From contig NC_085137.1 of the NCBI RefSeq assembly GCF_035046485.1, positions 5,557,977 to 5,621,976 on the forward strand: DNA of 64,000 nt, given 5' to 3'. This stretch comes from Aedes albopictus (taxonomy: Eukaryota > Arthropoda > Insecta > Diptera > Culicidae). Shown here piece after piece: positions 57,201 to 64,000 of this stretch. Both the position numbers and the translations under genes were made by a program. Every line of letters starts with the position of its first letter. Positions within the stretch are counted from its first letter, which is position 1. Below the pieces are notes generated by a model, which saw nothing but the letters and a program-made list of their open reading frames with translations, did no database searches and was not told where the DNA came from.

Positions 57201-60200
57201 TGAGCTTCAATAGAAAGTGTCGAGATGGGCAATGCCCGGTCATTTTCGATCCATCCGTATAGAATACAATAGATCCTGGCCGAACCGTTGGTCCTCCTGA
57301 TTCCCATACGCTCCGATCATCAATCGAAACTTTGTATGGTATATCTAAGATGGATTTTGGTTCCATCCAGTCTTCATTTTGTATTACTAGTGGATTTACA
57401 GTTACATTGGTTAAGATTTCCAAATGTCCTGTTAGATCGCCTTCTAAGATGTTCTTATATTTTTTTAACTTCAAGGCACTTTTCTTCGCCTCTAGTTGCA
57501 CAAATTGGTGCAAGGGTAGCAGATGCATTAAGGCATCTAGTGTTCAACCAGGAGTACTTCGAATAGCTCCAGTTATTGACAATGTTGCTAAACGTTGAAG
57601 TTTGGCCAGCACTCGTTGGGCTGTTTTGGTTTTGGTTTTAGGCCACCAGACTAGAGAGGCATAAGAGACTTTGGGTCTAACAACTGCTAGGTAGATCCAA
57701 TGAACTATCCTGGGTTTTAGCCCCCACTTTCTCCCGATCACCCTCCGACAGGCCCAAAGAGCAGCTGTTGCCTTGTTTATTACATGCTCTAGATGTTCAC
57801 TCCAGTTCAGTTTTTTTATCTAGTATGACTCCTAAATATTTCACCCTGGAGGAGAATGTCAACTGTACCCCATCCAAGGACGGTGCCTTTATATCGACAT
57901 TTCTTTTTCTTGTAAAAATTACAAGAGTAGTTTTTGAGGGATTTACGTTTAGTCCCTCTCCTTTACACCAGGCAAAGTTTAACGCTATTTGCATTCTGTT
58001 TGATAGCGTTTCAACATGCTTCCCTCTTACTACTATCACGATATAATCTGCATAGCCAATGACTTCGAATCCCATTGCCACCAGACTATTAAGCAAGTCA
58101 TCAACAATTAAAGACCACAGCAATGGTGACAGTACACCTCCTTGGGGACAGCCCTTAGACGTACTTACTTTAATGGTTGATTCGCCCAGTCTGGAGACAA
58201 TACATCGATTTCTCAGCGCTGCAGTGATCCAGTCAACGATTGAGCCATGAAAGCCCCGTTTATTCATAGCTGATCTGATTGAAGCATGTGAAGCGTTATC
58301 AAACGCACCTTCAATATCAAGAAATGCACAGTACGCTCCTTCTTTGTATTTGATGCTTTTCTCTTTTTTTTGTGTCAACGTGTGAAGGGCTGTTACCGTC
58401 GACTGGCCTTTGCAATAGGCAAACTGTAATTTATTTAGCTTGTGAGCATTTTAAAAACGAGCCTTTGATATGCTCGTCCAGTATCTTCTCCATTATTTTG
58501 AGTATTATTGAGGTTAGGCTTATTGGCCTGTGCTGTATGCTTTAGGTTGTGTTTTGTCCCGTTTGCCGTTTTTCGGTATGATTATCACTCTTAGGGGCTG
58601 TCCATAAACCACGTGGTCATTTTTTGGGACTTCTCAACCCCCCCCCCCCCCGCGTGGTCATTAGTCCATACAATTTTTTTTTCCTTCCATACAAAATTAT
58701 CATTGGCCGAAACCCCCCCCCCCCCCCCCCCCTCATGACCACGTGATTTATGGACAGCCCCTTACCTTATTCCACCAACTGGGAATATTATAGCACAGTG
58801 TCATGCTACTAATAAACATCTCAACTAAAGCAGGGATGATTATGTCCCTACCGTGCTGTACTGCTGAGTGCCATACTGAAAATTCTCTCAGTTCAAGTCA
58901 GTCGTGCCTACTTTGGACTCCGCAGAACTCTACGATCGAATAAAGTTCGCCGTAACACGAAGTTAACCATCTACAAAACGTTGATTAGACCGGTCGTCCT
59001 CTACGGGCACGAAACATGGACCCTACGTGCAGAGGACCAACGCGCCCTTGGAGTTTTCGAACGGAAGGTGTTGCGTACCATCTACGGCGGAGTGCAGATG
59101 GAAGACGGGACTTGGAGAAGGCGAATGAACCACGAGCTGCATCAGCTGCTGAGAGAACCAACCATCGTTCATACCGCGAAAATCGGGAGGCTATGGTGGG
59201 CGGGTCACGTCATCAGGATGTCGGAGAGCAACCCGACTAAAATGGTTCTCGAGAGTCATTCGACCGGTACAAGAAGACGTGGAGCGCAGCGAGCTAGGTG
59301 GGTCGACCAAGTGGAGGACGATCTGCGGACCCTACGCAGAGTGCGGAACTGGAGACAAACAGCCATGGACCGAGTGGAATGGAGGCGGCTACTATGTATG
59401 TACAGCAGAGGCCACCCCGGCCTTAGCCTGATCGGTAAGGTAAGTACATGAACCTTGTATAATAATAATACATATTCATTATTTCAGGTAAAATCAGGTA
59501 ATTGGTCAACTATATAATTAAATATATTTAAATTACATGGTACTTGGGATATTGGGAGAGGTAGCTAAATGAACTGGTTTATGGACAAATATTTGTGGGG
59601 TAGCTAGACTTTGTCACGAGATTACAACCATGGTGTTGTCTTCCGAAGGTCTCCAGTAAATTTAGCTTACCCTGCTACAACAAACCATCAGGTAGATCAT
59701 TCCTTTCCGGTATGACTCTGCAGCCATAGGTAATCTTTGCGCTGATGGTGGGTACACAACCATCATCAATATGTTACTGGCACATGAACGATTACCAAAG
59801 ATAATTCAATTATTTTCCTTTCAATATCAATAGAGATTTCTATGAATTCGTGTAGTCTTCCAATGTTCATTGAATTGAAAATTCCCAATGACTAATTTTA
59901 GAACTAGGGGAACTGTGAACACTGTGAAAACAAGAGCACTCTCTCTCTCATCTTGGCGTAACGTCCTAATTGGGACAAAGCCTGCTTTTCAGCTTAGTGT
60001 GAGCACTACCACAGTTATTAACTGAGAGCTTCCTCTGCCAATGACCATTTTGCATGCGTATATCGTGTGGCAGGCACGAAGATACTCTATGCCCAAGGAA
60101 GTCAAGGAAATTTCCTTTACGAAAAAATCCTGGACCGACCGGGAATCGAACCCGTCACCCTCAGCATGGTCATGCTGGATACCCGTGCGTTTACCGCCTC

Positions 60201-60794
60201 GGCTATATGGGCCCTGAAAACGAGAGCAATTCTGAGAAATTCGTGGATACCCAATAATCTGGTAAAATTTGCTCTATTTTATCCAATAGATATAAGCAAC
60301 ACTTTGTTCGAAATTGGTGCCAGATAACACTTTGATACAAACGGGAGAAAATCTGAGGAATCGCAATGAATTCAGAACAACAGTATGAGCTAAGATTTTC
60401 TCTCGTTAGATCTGTCTTGCTCCTAGGATTAGAACAGAAGTTTTTCCAGATGCCCTGGTTAAGTAATGCTGGTTTGCGCGTAAAAAATGGATGAGCTCGA
60501 AAACTACTTTGGAAGTTACTAAGATTGTTCTGGTGTGTAGCAAAAAGTGCGCGTATAATTGAGAATCAATCAATGTCGGTCTCCATGAAATCATTCGATT
60601 GACGTTATAAATGTTCACTTTTGTACAGGTTTTCAGGCAATACGGATCATTGAAGCACCATGAAAAGGGATGTTTTGGATATACTTACTGGATTGCACCT
60701 CATACACGGGCACGTGCACATGGGTCTGCTTCAACGTCGACTTGAGCGGACGCGGTGGCTCAAGATTCTTCACTGCTCTGCCCATTTGTGCCAT
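38691..60794 (-). CDS. mxt: Mextli homologue, eIF4E-binding MIF4G/KH protein, eight exons
   Basis: Exons on the minus strand are 60794-60689, 53819-53521, 53211-53019, 52900-52829, 46226-46166, 45709-45223, 39894-39435 and 39256-38691. All have GT-AG junctions with matching phases and give a 747-aa protein. In order: an N-terminal lead with RPLKSTLK; an alpha-helical MIF4G-like region (about 36-135, AFVIFRNASQDERLNIMTRL); a KH domain (about 185-260) with GxxG loop GIKG at 202-205 and RLVQITGPNEEKI; a Gln-rich disordered stretch; a Gly/Ser-rich stretch; and a C-terminal segment RIVHEYERLIYYSKSPHSW resembling a 4E-BP motif. Drosophila Mextli binds eIF4E and promotes translation, so a cytoplasmic translation role is expected here. 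The exon at 54369-54270 is a candidate alternative start. Introns hold most of the transposons described between 39 and 60 kb. Confidence 0.85.
39435..39894 (-). CDS. mxt: mxt exon 7
   Basis: Acceptor TTTTTTACAG and a weak donor GTTATA. It encodes VAKLVLDDYFSSNEFLASV, then a disordered Gly/Ser-rich stretch. Confidence 0.8.
40259..40816. mobile_element. TRIM-like LTR element with identical 92-bp LTRs
   Basis: LTRs at 40259-40350 and 40725-40816 are identical over 92 bases, run TGTAG...CTACA and are flanked by ACCT on both sides (40255-40258, 40817-40820). The internal 374 bp starts TTTTCAGAAGTGGGATTGGA, a plausible copia-type primer-binding region. It has a 72-codon frame (40490-40708) of unknown nature. 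It has no gag or pol, so it is a miniature, non-autonomous LTR element. Confidence 0.85.
40835..41190. repeat. Repeat shared with 45060-45180, split by a MITE
   Basis: GCGTCATCCTCTGT.GAGCCACCATC.TTTGGTTTACA and CTCTACG.AGTCACCATCA occur at both places. Here the 233-bp MITE interrupts them; at 45060-45180 they are adjacent, giving an empty site. Confidence 0.65.
40896..41128. mobile_element. 233-bp MITE with AATT duplication
   Basis: Perfect-looking ends CTGGACGAACATTTGAAAAG are inverted at the right. AATT flanks both sides (40892-40895, 41129-41132). It is the same size and nearly the same sequence as 47029-47261. Confidence 0.85.
41191..42289. other. mxt intron DNA, no element recognised
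   Basis: The repeated phrase TACCCCG.TTATTCGACA (about 41318, 41362, 41978) suggests a decayed repeat. There is no coding frame. Confidence 0.4.
42290..42960. repeat. Degenerate minisatellite-like DNA (TTCCAGAGRTTYCTC type)
   Basis: Short imperfect repeats of TTTCTCCRGAGTT..TTCC spaced about 20-25 bases fill the region, as at 48290-51000 on the other strand sense. Confidence 0.55.
43227..44601. mobile_element. 1.4-kb element with CCCAGGTAACC ends
   Basis: The left end CCCAGGTAACCACTAAGCATTT is matched by right CCCAAGTTACCAGCAAGCATTT inverted. The inside has many GCATTTGAACTGC-like words and a nested foldback at 44158-44490. Flanks show no clear TSD. The family relative is at 47294-47904. 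Confidence 0.6.
44158..44490. mobile_element. 333-bp foldback with about 115-bp arms
   Basis: The arms AGCATTTTCTCA..AAAATCGGTTTTCGTGCACATGTAGAG..ATCTTCTGATTTTTTTT and their inverse differ at few sites. It is nested in the 43227-44601 element. Confidence 0.75.
45060..45180. repeat. Repeat unit without the MITE (empty site for 40896)
   Basis: See 40835-41190. This copy has TTACATTACAGCTTCCAAATGTGCC where the other carries the MITE. Confidence 0.6.
45223..45709 (-). CDS. mxt: mxt exon 6
   Basis: Acceptor CTTCTCTAG and donor GTAAGT. It starts with the last KH helix (YAKQLIEDTIRR), then has a Ser-rich and poly-Gln region and ends in KHSIKITGDCFDLVR. Confidence 0.85.
46166..46226 (-). CDS. mxt: mxt exon 5 (61 bp, KH beta-3)
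   Basis: Acceptor AATTGCAG and donor GTAGGT. It encodes NPGAKERLVQITGPNEEKI. It is isolated between a 6.6-kb and a 0.46-kb intron. Confidence 0.85.
47029..47261. mobile_element. 233-bp MITE with AAAT duplication
   Basis: Ends CTGGACG..T[G/T]TCCAG; AAAT flanks both sides (47025-47028, 47262-47265). It is a near-identical sister of 40896-41128. Confidence 0.85.
47294..47904. mobile_element. 611-bp element with CCCAGGTAACC ends and TAT duplication
   Basis: CCCAGGTAACC at both ends is inverted and flanked by TAT on both sides (47291-47293, 47905-47907). It contains a tRNA-like stretch near 47625-47680 and GCATTTAATT-type words, as in 43227-44601. Confidence 0.75.
48290..51000. repeat. Degenerate GGAATTTCTGAAGRAAT minisatellite-like region
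   Basis: About 2.7 kb of imperfect units such as GAATTTCTGAAGGAATTCCT with spacing near 24 bases. It is interrupted by a foldback at 49196-49556. Open frames inside (Phe/Leu/Glu/Lys-rich) are by-products. The same material occurs at 17840-18420, 61640-61850 and 63240-64000. Confidence 0.75.
49196..49556. mobile_element. 361-bp foldback element
   Basis: AATAGGAAGCAATCAGTGAAG at the left is inverted at the right, with arms over about 150 bp including AACCCACGCTGTTTG. A half copy is at 63735-63870. Confidence 0.75.
51050..51137. repeat. Short inverted repeat (TTCAGTA.CAAATTTTGAAA)
   Basis: TTCAGTAACAAATTTTGAAAACGACGTATAAT is inverted with few changes across a loop of about 18 bases. It is a hairpin-forming unit of unknown origin. 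Confidence 0.6.
51741..52828. other. mxt intron 4 DNA without recognised element
   Basis: A stretch at 52150-52390 repeats GGCATAA.G.CATTCGACATAATGG-like phrases (decayed repeat). I see no coding frame apart from the small mxt exon that follows. Confidence 0.4.
52829..52900 (-). CDS. mxt: mxt exon 4 (72 bp, KH GxxG loop)
   Basis: The exon begins after GGGGTAAG and ends before GTAAAG. It encodes VMGIKGRRVHMIEEL..ISFQR in the only phase that fits both neighbours. Skipping it also keeps frame but removes the GxxG loop. Confidence 0.8.
53019..53211 (-). CDS. mxt: mxt exon 3
   Basis: Acceptor TTGTTCCAG and donor GTAATG. It encodes a Pro/Ser linker and the first KH strand (KDEIVIRNADSGK). Confidence 0.85.
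53521..53819 (-). CDS. mxt: mxt exon 2 (MIF4G-like region)
   Basis: Acceptor CATTTCTTCCAG and donor GTAAGG; 299 bases. It encodes the helical MIF4G-like repeat (LITLTENVAASL..ELIELRAKSW). Confidence 0.85.
53820..54269 (-). other. Intron between the alternative first exon and mxt exon 2
   Basis: 450 bp, GT-AG, with no transposon recognised. It could include regulatory sequence for the exon-2-proximal transcript. Confidence 0.4.
54270..54369 (-). CDS. mxt: Candidate alternative first coding exon of mxt
   Basis: ATG at 54369 opens MERSGSSPSRRANYELEF and then a QIWLYVAGDP segment, with an in-frame stop upstream. It ends CCAG|GTACAA one base into a codon, the same phase as exon 1, so it can splice to 53819 across 450 bp. 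It would replace the first 35 residues by 33 others. It could also belong to an unrelated transcript. Confidence 0.5.
56583..56747. mobile_element. 165-bp MITE with TAA duplication, in the RTE relic
   Basis: Ends GGGGCTGTCCATTAATTACGT / GGGGC[C]GTCCATTAATTACGT are inverted, with C-rich arms. TAA flanks both sides (56580-56582, 56748-56750). It cuts the reverse-transcriptase frame of the RTE relic. Confidence 0.85.
56986..58378 (-). pseudogene. LOA-type reverse transcriptase / RNase H remnant
   Basis: Read from 58378 downward: AFLDIEGAFDNASH (RT domain A), GCPQGGVLSPLLW (domain B), GYADYIVIV where the catalytic YADD has become YADY, then VKYLGVILDKK. After a frameshift come WIYLAVVRPKVSYASLVWW and, further on, a truncated RNase H start FYTDGSKM. 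A deletion then leads to a Cys-rich CRFCG..SEHLL end. The gene is non-functional. The LOA clade, with Lian as the Aedes example, fits the RT plus RNase H order. Confidence 0.8.
58594..58761. mobile_element. 168-bp MITE with TTA duplication, inside the LOA element
   Basis: Ends GGGGCTGTCCATAAACCACGT / GGGGCTGTCCATAAATCACGT are inverted, and TTA flanks both sides (58591-58593, 58762-58764). Excising it restores the LOA frame YNIPSWWNKVRVIIIPKNG. Confidence 0.85.
59949..60215 (-). mobile_element. Feilai SINE (minus strand), about 13-bp TSD
   Basis: This is a reverse-complement match to the SINE at 26574-26858 over its whole length. Flanks are GAAAACAAGAGCA (59936-59948) and GAAAACGAGAGCA (60216-60228), with one difference. 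It lies in mxt intron 1. Confidence 0.9.
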
Positions 60795-60828
60795 GGATGC
60801 TATGTAATCGGAATCGCCAAGTTGCCTC
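60689..60828 (-). CDS. mxt: mxt exon 1 with start codon at 60794
   Basis: The donor is CCA|GTAAGTA. An ATG at 60794-60792 in a CATCCATGG context opens the protein. A possible acceptor TAAAATTTCAG lies before 60828. If unspliced, an in-frame stop just upstream confirms this ATG as start. The exon ends one base into a codon. Confidence 0.7.
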
Positions 60829-61420
60829 CTGAAATTTTAGGCAACTATCTCACGAAGTCGTTGCTGCTGCTGCTGCTTCCAGTAGTTCTGGTGTATCGAT
60901 TTTCACTCTGACTACGACGAAAGAAGACTAACTAATGCTTTCCCCGAGGAGTTCTGATTGATTCGTGGCTTGGTGTCGTTGTGCCTCCTTCTTTTCCTCG
61001 AGTCGCGTGCTTCGCGGTTGGTCTGCGCTACGGAGACTTGAGACCAGCCAGCCAGCAACACACTCACACGCAACCTCTCACGTGGAGGCCAGCAGTCGAA
61101 AAGTGATCGAAGACGTGTGTTTTATGATGAAAATGTGATGTATAATGGCAACAAAACAAAACGAAAATAAACGGATTTGCCGATGTTTGCGCACCTCCCC
61201 CTGTGGGAAGAAAACGACGGAAACGAACGATAAGAATAGGAACTTGTAGGTACGCAGGCCTAGTAAATAACGTGTCTCCTCGGAACGTGCTCTGCAGAAT
61301 TTATCGAATAAACAACGGGAAGCCTCTCAAGGGACAATACAGAAAGGTGCGCGATATCACTGCGCGCTTACGTCACAGCAGCAGCGGTAGTGGTCTTGCG
61401 GCGGCTCGCGATCACAGGGC
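60829..61420 (-). promoter_or_regulatory. Probable mxt 5' UTR and proximal promoter
   Basis: The region is GC-richer than its surroundings, lacks transposons and lies just upstream of the mxt start codon. It contains CAG/CAA-repeat leader sequence and a TGACGTAA word near 61370. Open frames on the opposite strand here are shadows. Confidence 0.5.
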
Positions 61421-61445
61421 TGGTAGCGAATTCTATCTCACGACA

Positions 61446-61453
61446 CTTTTATA
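61446..61453 (-). promoter_or_regulatory. TATA box candidate (TATAAAAG) for mxt
   Basis: TATAAAAG on the minus strand would place a start site near 61415, about 620 bases before the mxt ATG at 60794. Confidence 0.5.
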
Positions 61454-61639
61454 CACTCAACTTGTACTTTTCTCACTGGTGAAATGGAAGTTTTTGCGAT
61501 TTTATTTCTCACGGGATTCTAATTAGGGCATCTACTCCTTAATGAAAATATAATTCCTTGATTTTTGCAGTTTTTGACCAGGTTCATGACAATACATAAT
61601 ACCAACTCAATGTTCTATTTTAAATCCACTATTTGGTAA

Positions 61640-61850
61640 ACAACATCCTGCGGGAGAACCCTACAGATTCCTTTATGAATTTTATTGGGATTTTTCAAGA
61701 TATCCTTAGACGCTTGTGGGATTTCTACAGGAATTTAGTCAAATATCAAGAGATTTCTCCAGGAACTTCTGAAGGATTTCCAGAAGAAACCGGAGGAAAC
61801 TAACAGGAAACTTTGGAATAAATCTACAAGGAACTCATGAAAGATTTCTA
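61640..61850. repeat. Degenerate minisatellite-like DNA
   Basis: GGATTTCTACAGGAA / TTTCTCCAGGAACTTCTGAAGG-type units like those at 48290-51000. Confidence 0.5.
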
Positions 61851-63233
61851 CCGTCAAAGCACCATTCACCGTGGATTTAAGGGGATTCAGGACAAATAAC
61901 ATTGTTGGTGCCGCTTTTAATTGCCTTCATTATAGGTTAAAATTAAAGCAATATCCACAGAAGTAGAAAATTTTTCACAAAATTTGATGATTTAGTACAT
62001 GTTCGGATATTAATCGAGTAATTCAAACTATGTTTTGTAGTAGCCGTTGAGGACGTACTCAAACTGTAATTATTTGAAATATAGTTAATTTTATGGATAC
62101 ATAAATGAATTCAGACTTACAATAAATAGTTTTTTTACCTCGACTTCTCATACAACAACATCGATATCTGCAAGCTCAACAGGACGACTTCTTCCTAAAC
62201 CGCAATTTCGAGAATATTTCAGTAAATTAATCGTTCGCTGGACTCGTTCTGTAGCCCCGGTACTAGTTACCTTATGCACTGAACTTCTACTTCACTAACT
62301 GTACACTACTTTTAACAAACTAATCACAAATCTCTTTCTTTTCGTGTCGACCAATTTAATTGCTTTTGTTTTTGTTTTGATTTTACCGCTTTTCGTCTAC
62401 CCCGTCGTCGTTGTTATGTGGTACAGAAAATCAACGACACCCTACCGCAATTGACCGGTTGCGCATACTCTACGCTTCGGTGGTGATGCTCACGTCTCAC
62501 TGTCTCGCTATGGAATGCACGAATGGAAGAGCCCGACGTCGCCAACAGTACAATTAGTAAAGGGTAGTAGGGTCGCCTAATTCCGTGGTAGGTCACCATT
62601 CACCGTGGTAGTAGGGACCCATTCACCGTGTATGAGAAATTTTATTCTACTTTGTTTAAAAATGATCAAAACAACCCAGCCAAGGAAATTTTCTTCGTTT
62701 AAATTCATTTCAAGTAATAACTTGCAAGATTTTATTAGAAAAACGAATGTTCAAATTTTCGATTTTTTCTAGATATATGGGACACGGTGAATGGAGACCA
62801 TTGCTCTTTAGGGTACCCATTTACCGTGCCTTTTTGTTTCAATTAAAAAGTACGAGAGATCGTACTTTCTTGTTAAACTTACTTCGGTAATGCAAAATAC
62901 ATACTTGATATGTGAATTTAATTGCTTCTTGGTGGAATAAAAACGATACTACATTTAGTTTATCGCTTAAATCACCTTAGCGCAGTTTCCGTTTTTTCAC
63001 TATGAATGCAGTGAACGAGCAGAAACCCGCGTCATGTAAACACACTTTAGTGTCAAAATGATACTTTTGAATGTTTCTAATGAGCGTTTTGGCATGGTAA
63101 CAATACATTAGTGTTGTATTGGTGAAATCGAAGGGAAATTGTCATATCATTCAATCATAATATGGAAAGAATGAAAAAAAAATTCGAAGGCACACGGTGA
63201 ATGGAGCCCCCACGGTGAATGGCGCCTTGACGG
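61851..63233. mobile_element. 1.4-kb TIR-bounded segment (CCGTCAA.GC.CCATTCACCGTGG)
   Basis: Left CCGTCAAAGCACCATTCACC and right CCGTCAAGGCGCCATTCACC (inverted) are flanked by TA on both sides. CCATTCACCGTG occurs at least six times inside in both orientations. The middle (62150-62580) is unlike a transposon and resembles a promoter or 5' UTR. Confidence 0.6.
62275..62520 (-). promoter_or_regulatory. Candidate distal 5' UTR exon of mxt
   Basis: On the minus strand the sequence has leader-like composition and ends AGTGCATAAG before GTAACTAG, a good splice donor. It could join the acceptor at 60829. It has no open coding frame of note. This is inference only. Confidence 0.35.
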
Positions 63234-64000
63234 TAGAAAGAATTCATGTGAGAAAATTCAGAAGAAACTTCTGAAGAATTACCACCAAATTTGTGGCACA
63301 AATAAGTCCTAGAGAATTTTCAGAATGAGTTTCTGAAGGATTCTATCATCTATTGTAGCAAGGCATCTTCCTATAGTAGAACGTGGTAGAACTGTGCGCT
63401 GACTTTATTTTGCTCGGTGGCGGCGTGAGGGCCACAACGAACGAACTTCTGGAGTAACTCCTGGAGGATTTTGAGAAGGAACTCGGGGACTAATTCCTGA
63501 ATGAACTTCGTTACGAATCTCCTGAGAAACTTCTCGAGGAATTCTTGAATTCTTCTGGAGGTATTTTTAGATCCTCCTCTCAGAATCTCCGAAGGAAATA
63601 TTGGAGAGATCCCTGGAGAAACTCTTGGAGAGATCTCTTAAAAAACTTTTAGAGGAATCCCTGTGTAAATCAGGGAATCTCTGAATTAACATCTGCATAA
63701 ATCTCTGAAACTTCTGGAGCAATGGGGCACGTTCGGTGTAAGCATCAAATTAGGCAAGGAATCACAATACCCACGCTTTTTGCACCATTTCATTGCAGAA
63801 ACGGAGAATTGACTTTCTCACCATACTAAAATTCAGCTCATTACAACAAAGCTAGTACTTCACCGATCTGTCATATTTTTAAAAATATCTGTAGGAACTT
63901 CTGAAGAAATAAACAAGGAACCCCTATAGAGAACTTCTGAAGGAATCTCTGGAGGCATCCCTGAATTCTCCTACAACTACTAGGGAGAACTTTTGGAGAA
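63234..64000. repeat. Degenerate minisatellite-like DNA with a foldback half copy
   Basis: GAACTTCTGGAGTAACTCCTGGAGG-type units fill the end of the window. At 63735-63870 lies a half copy of the 49196-49556 foldback (GCATCAAATTAGGCAAG..AGTACTTCACCGAT). Confidence 0.6.

Larger units (their letters stand above)
56864..58864 (-). mobile_element. 5'-truncated LOA-clade retrotransposon with 10-bp TSD
   Basis: TGAGTGCCAT occurs at 56854-56863 and 58865-58874. The A-rich 3' tail (T-run on the plus strand) starts at 56864. The 2.0-kb insert is antisense to the RTE relic it entered, and carries reverse transcriptase and part of RNase H. Confidence 0.9.
55610..59455 (+). pseudogene. RTE-like retrotransposon relic, interrupted by other elements
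   Basis: Fragments in order: RARDTRKIYEKLNHSRRGFV (about 55860), FIDFKSAYDTID (about 56255), a GLRQGD-like block, then LLGFADDIDLL with the intact FADD catalytic motif (about 56508-56540), broken by a MITE at 56583. The 3' part resumes at 58875 and reads KTLIRPVVLYGHETWTLRAE.., IGRLWWAGHVIRM and RARWVDQVEDDLRTL up to about 59455. Between them a LOA element is inserted with a 10-bp TSD. Stops and frameshifts make it dead. Confidence 0.8.

Noticed and set aside
58621..58740. Poly-C runs that might indicate assembly error or G-quadruplex control
   Set aside because: They are the C-rich arms of the 168-bp MITE and have counterparts at 56583-56747; quadruplex function cannot be judged here.
61203..61526. 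107-codon plus-strand frame
   Set aside because: It lies antisense over the probable mextli promoter and leader, has no domain, and its composition follows local GC.

Overview
This is a mosquito nuclear genome window, almost certainly Aedes. It is AT-rich, with short GT-AG introns, gene exons scattered through transposon-packed introns, and at least two near-complete copies of a tRNA-derived SINE that I recognise as Feilai, first described in Aedes aegypti. Most of the 64 kb is transposon sequence, much of it nested. Only two ordinary host genes can be read with confidence, plus one orphan terminal exon. Identifications come from reading the sequence and from remembered family features; no search was run.

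Layout. 1-6.85 kb is non-coding repeats. 6962-8159 (+) is a two-exon BTB-BACK protein gene with its own TATA box, directly abutting a repeat. 8.4-12.7 kb holds a broken Ty1/copia gag (-) split by insertions, plus several MITEs with clear target-site duplications (TSDs). 12927-14226 is a dead 1.3-kb Tc1/mariner copy with its inverted repeats still readable. 15.8-18.8 kb and 25.3-29.1 kb are two copies of a terminal-inverted-repeat (TIR) family with unusual 6-bp TSDs. 21209-21451 (-) is the last exon of an unidentified gene. 21.5-25 kb carries tandem repeats. 29.7-30.9 kb is an RTE-like retroelement relic.

31543-37781 is the most striking locus: a 6.2-kb transposon bounded by inverted repeats. 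It carries an open five-exon transposase-like gene (+, 806 aa, CACTA/EnSpm-like) and a divergent three-exon gene (-, 315 aa) for a coiled-coil protein with a probable BEN domain.

38691-60794 (-) is a 22-kb, eight-exon homologue of Drosophila mextli, an eIF4E-binding translation factor with a MIF4G-like region, a KH domain and a 4E-BP-like C-terminal segment. One KH exon of only 72 nt (52829-52900) restores the GxxG loop. There is a candidate alternative first coding exon at 54270-54369. Its introns contain a TRIM-like element with identical 92-bp LTRs, 233-bp MITEs with exact 4-bp TSDs, a pogo-like element, an RTE retrotransposon interrupted by a LOA retrotransposon that is itself interrupted by a MITE, and a Feilai SINE. 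61-63.2 kb holds the probable mextli promoter and 5' UTR, inside or next to another TIR element. The window ends in degenerate minisatellite-like DNA.
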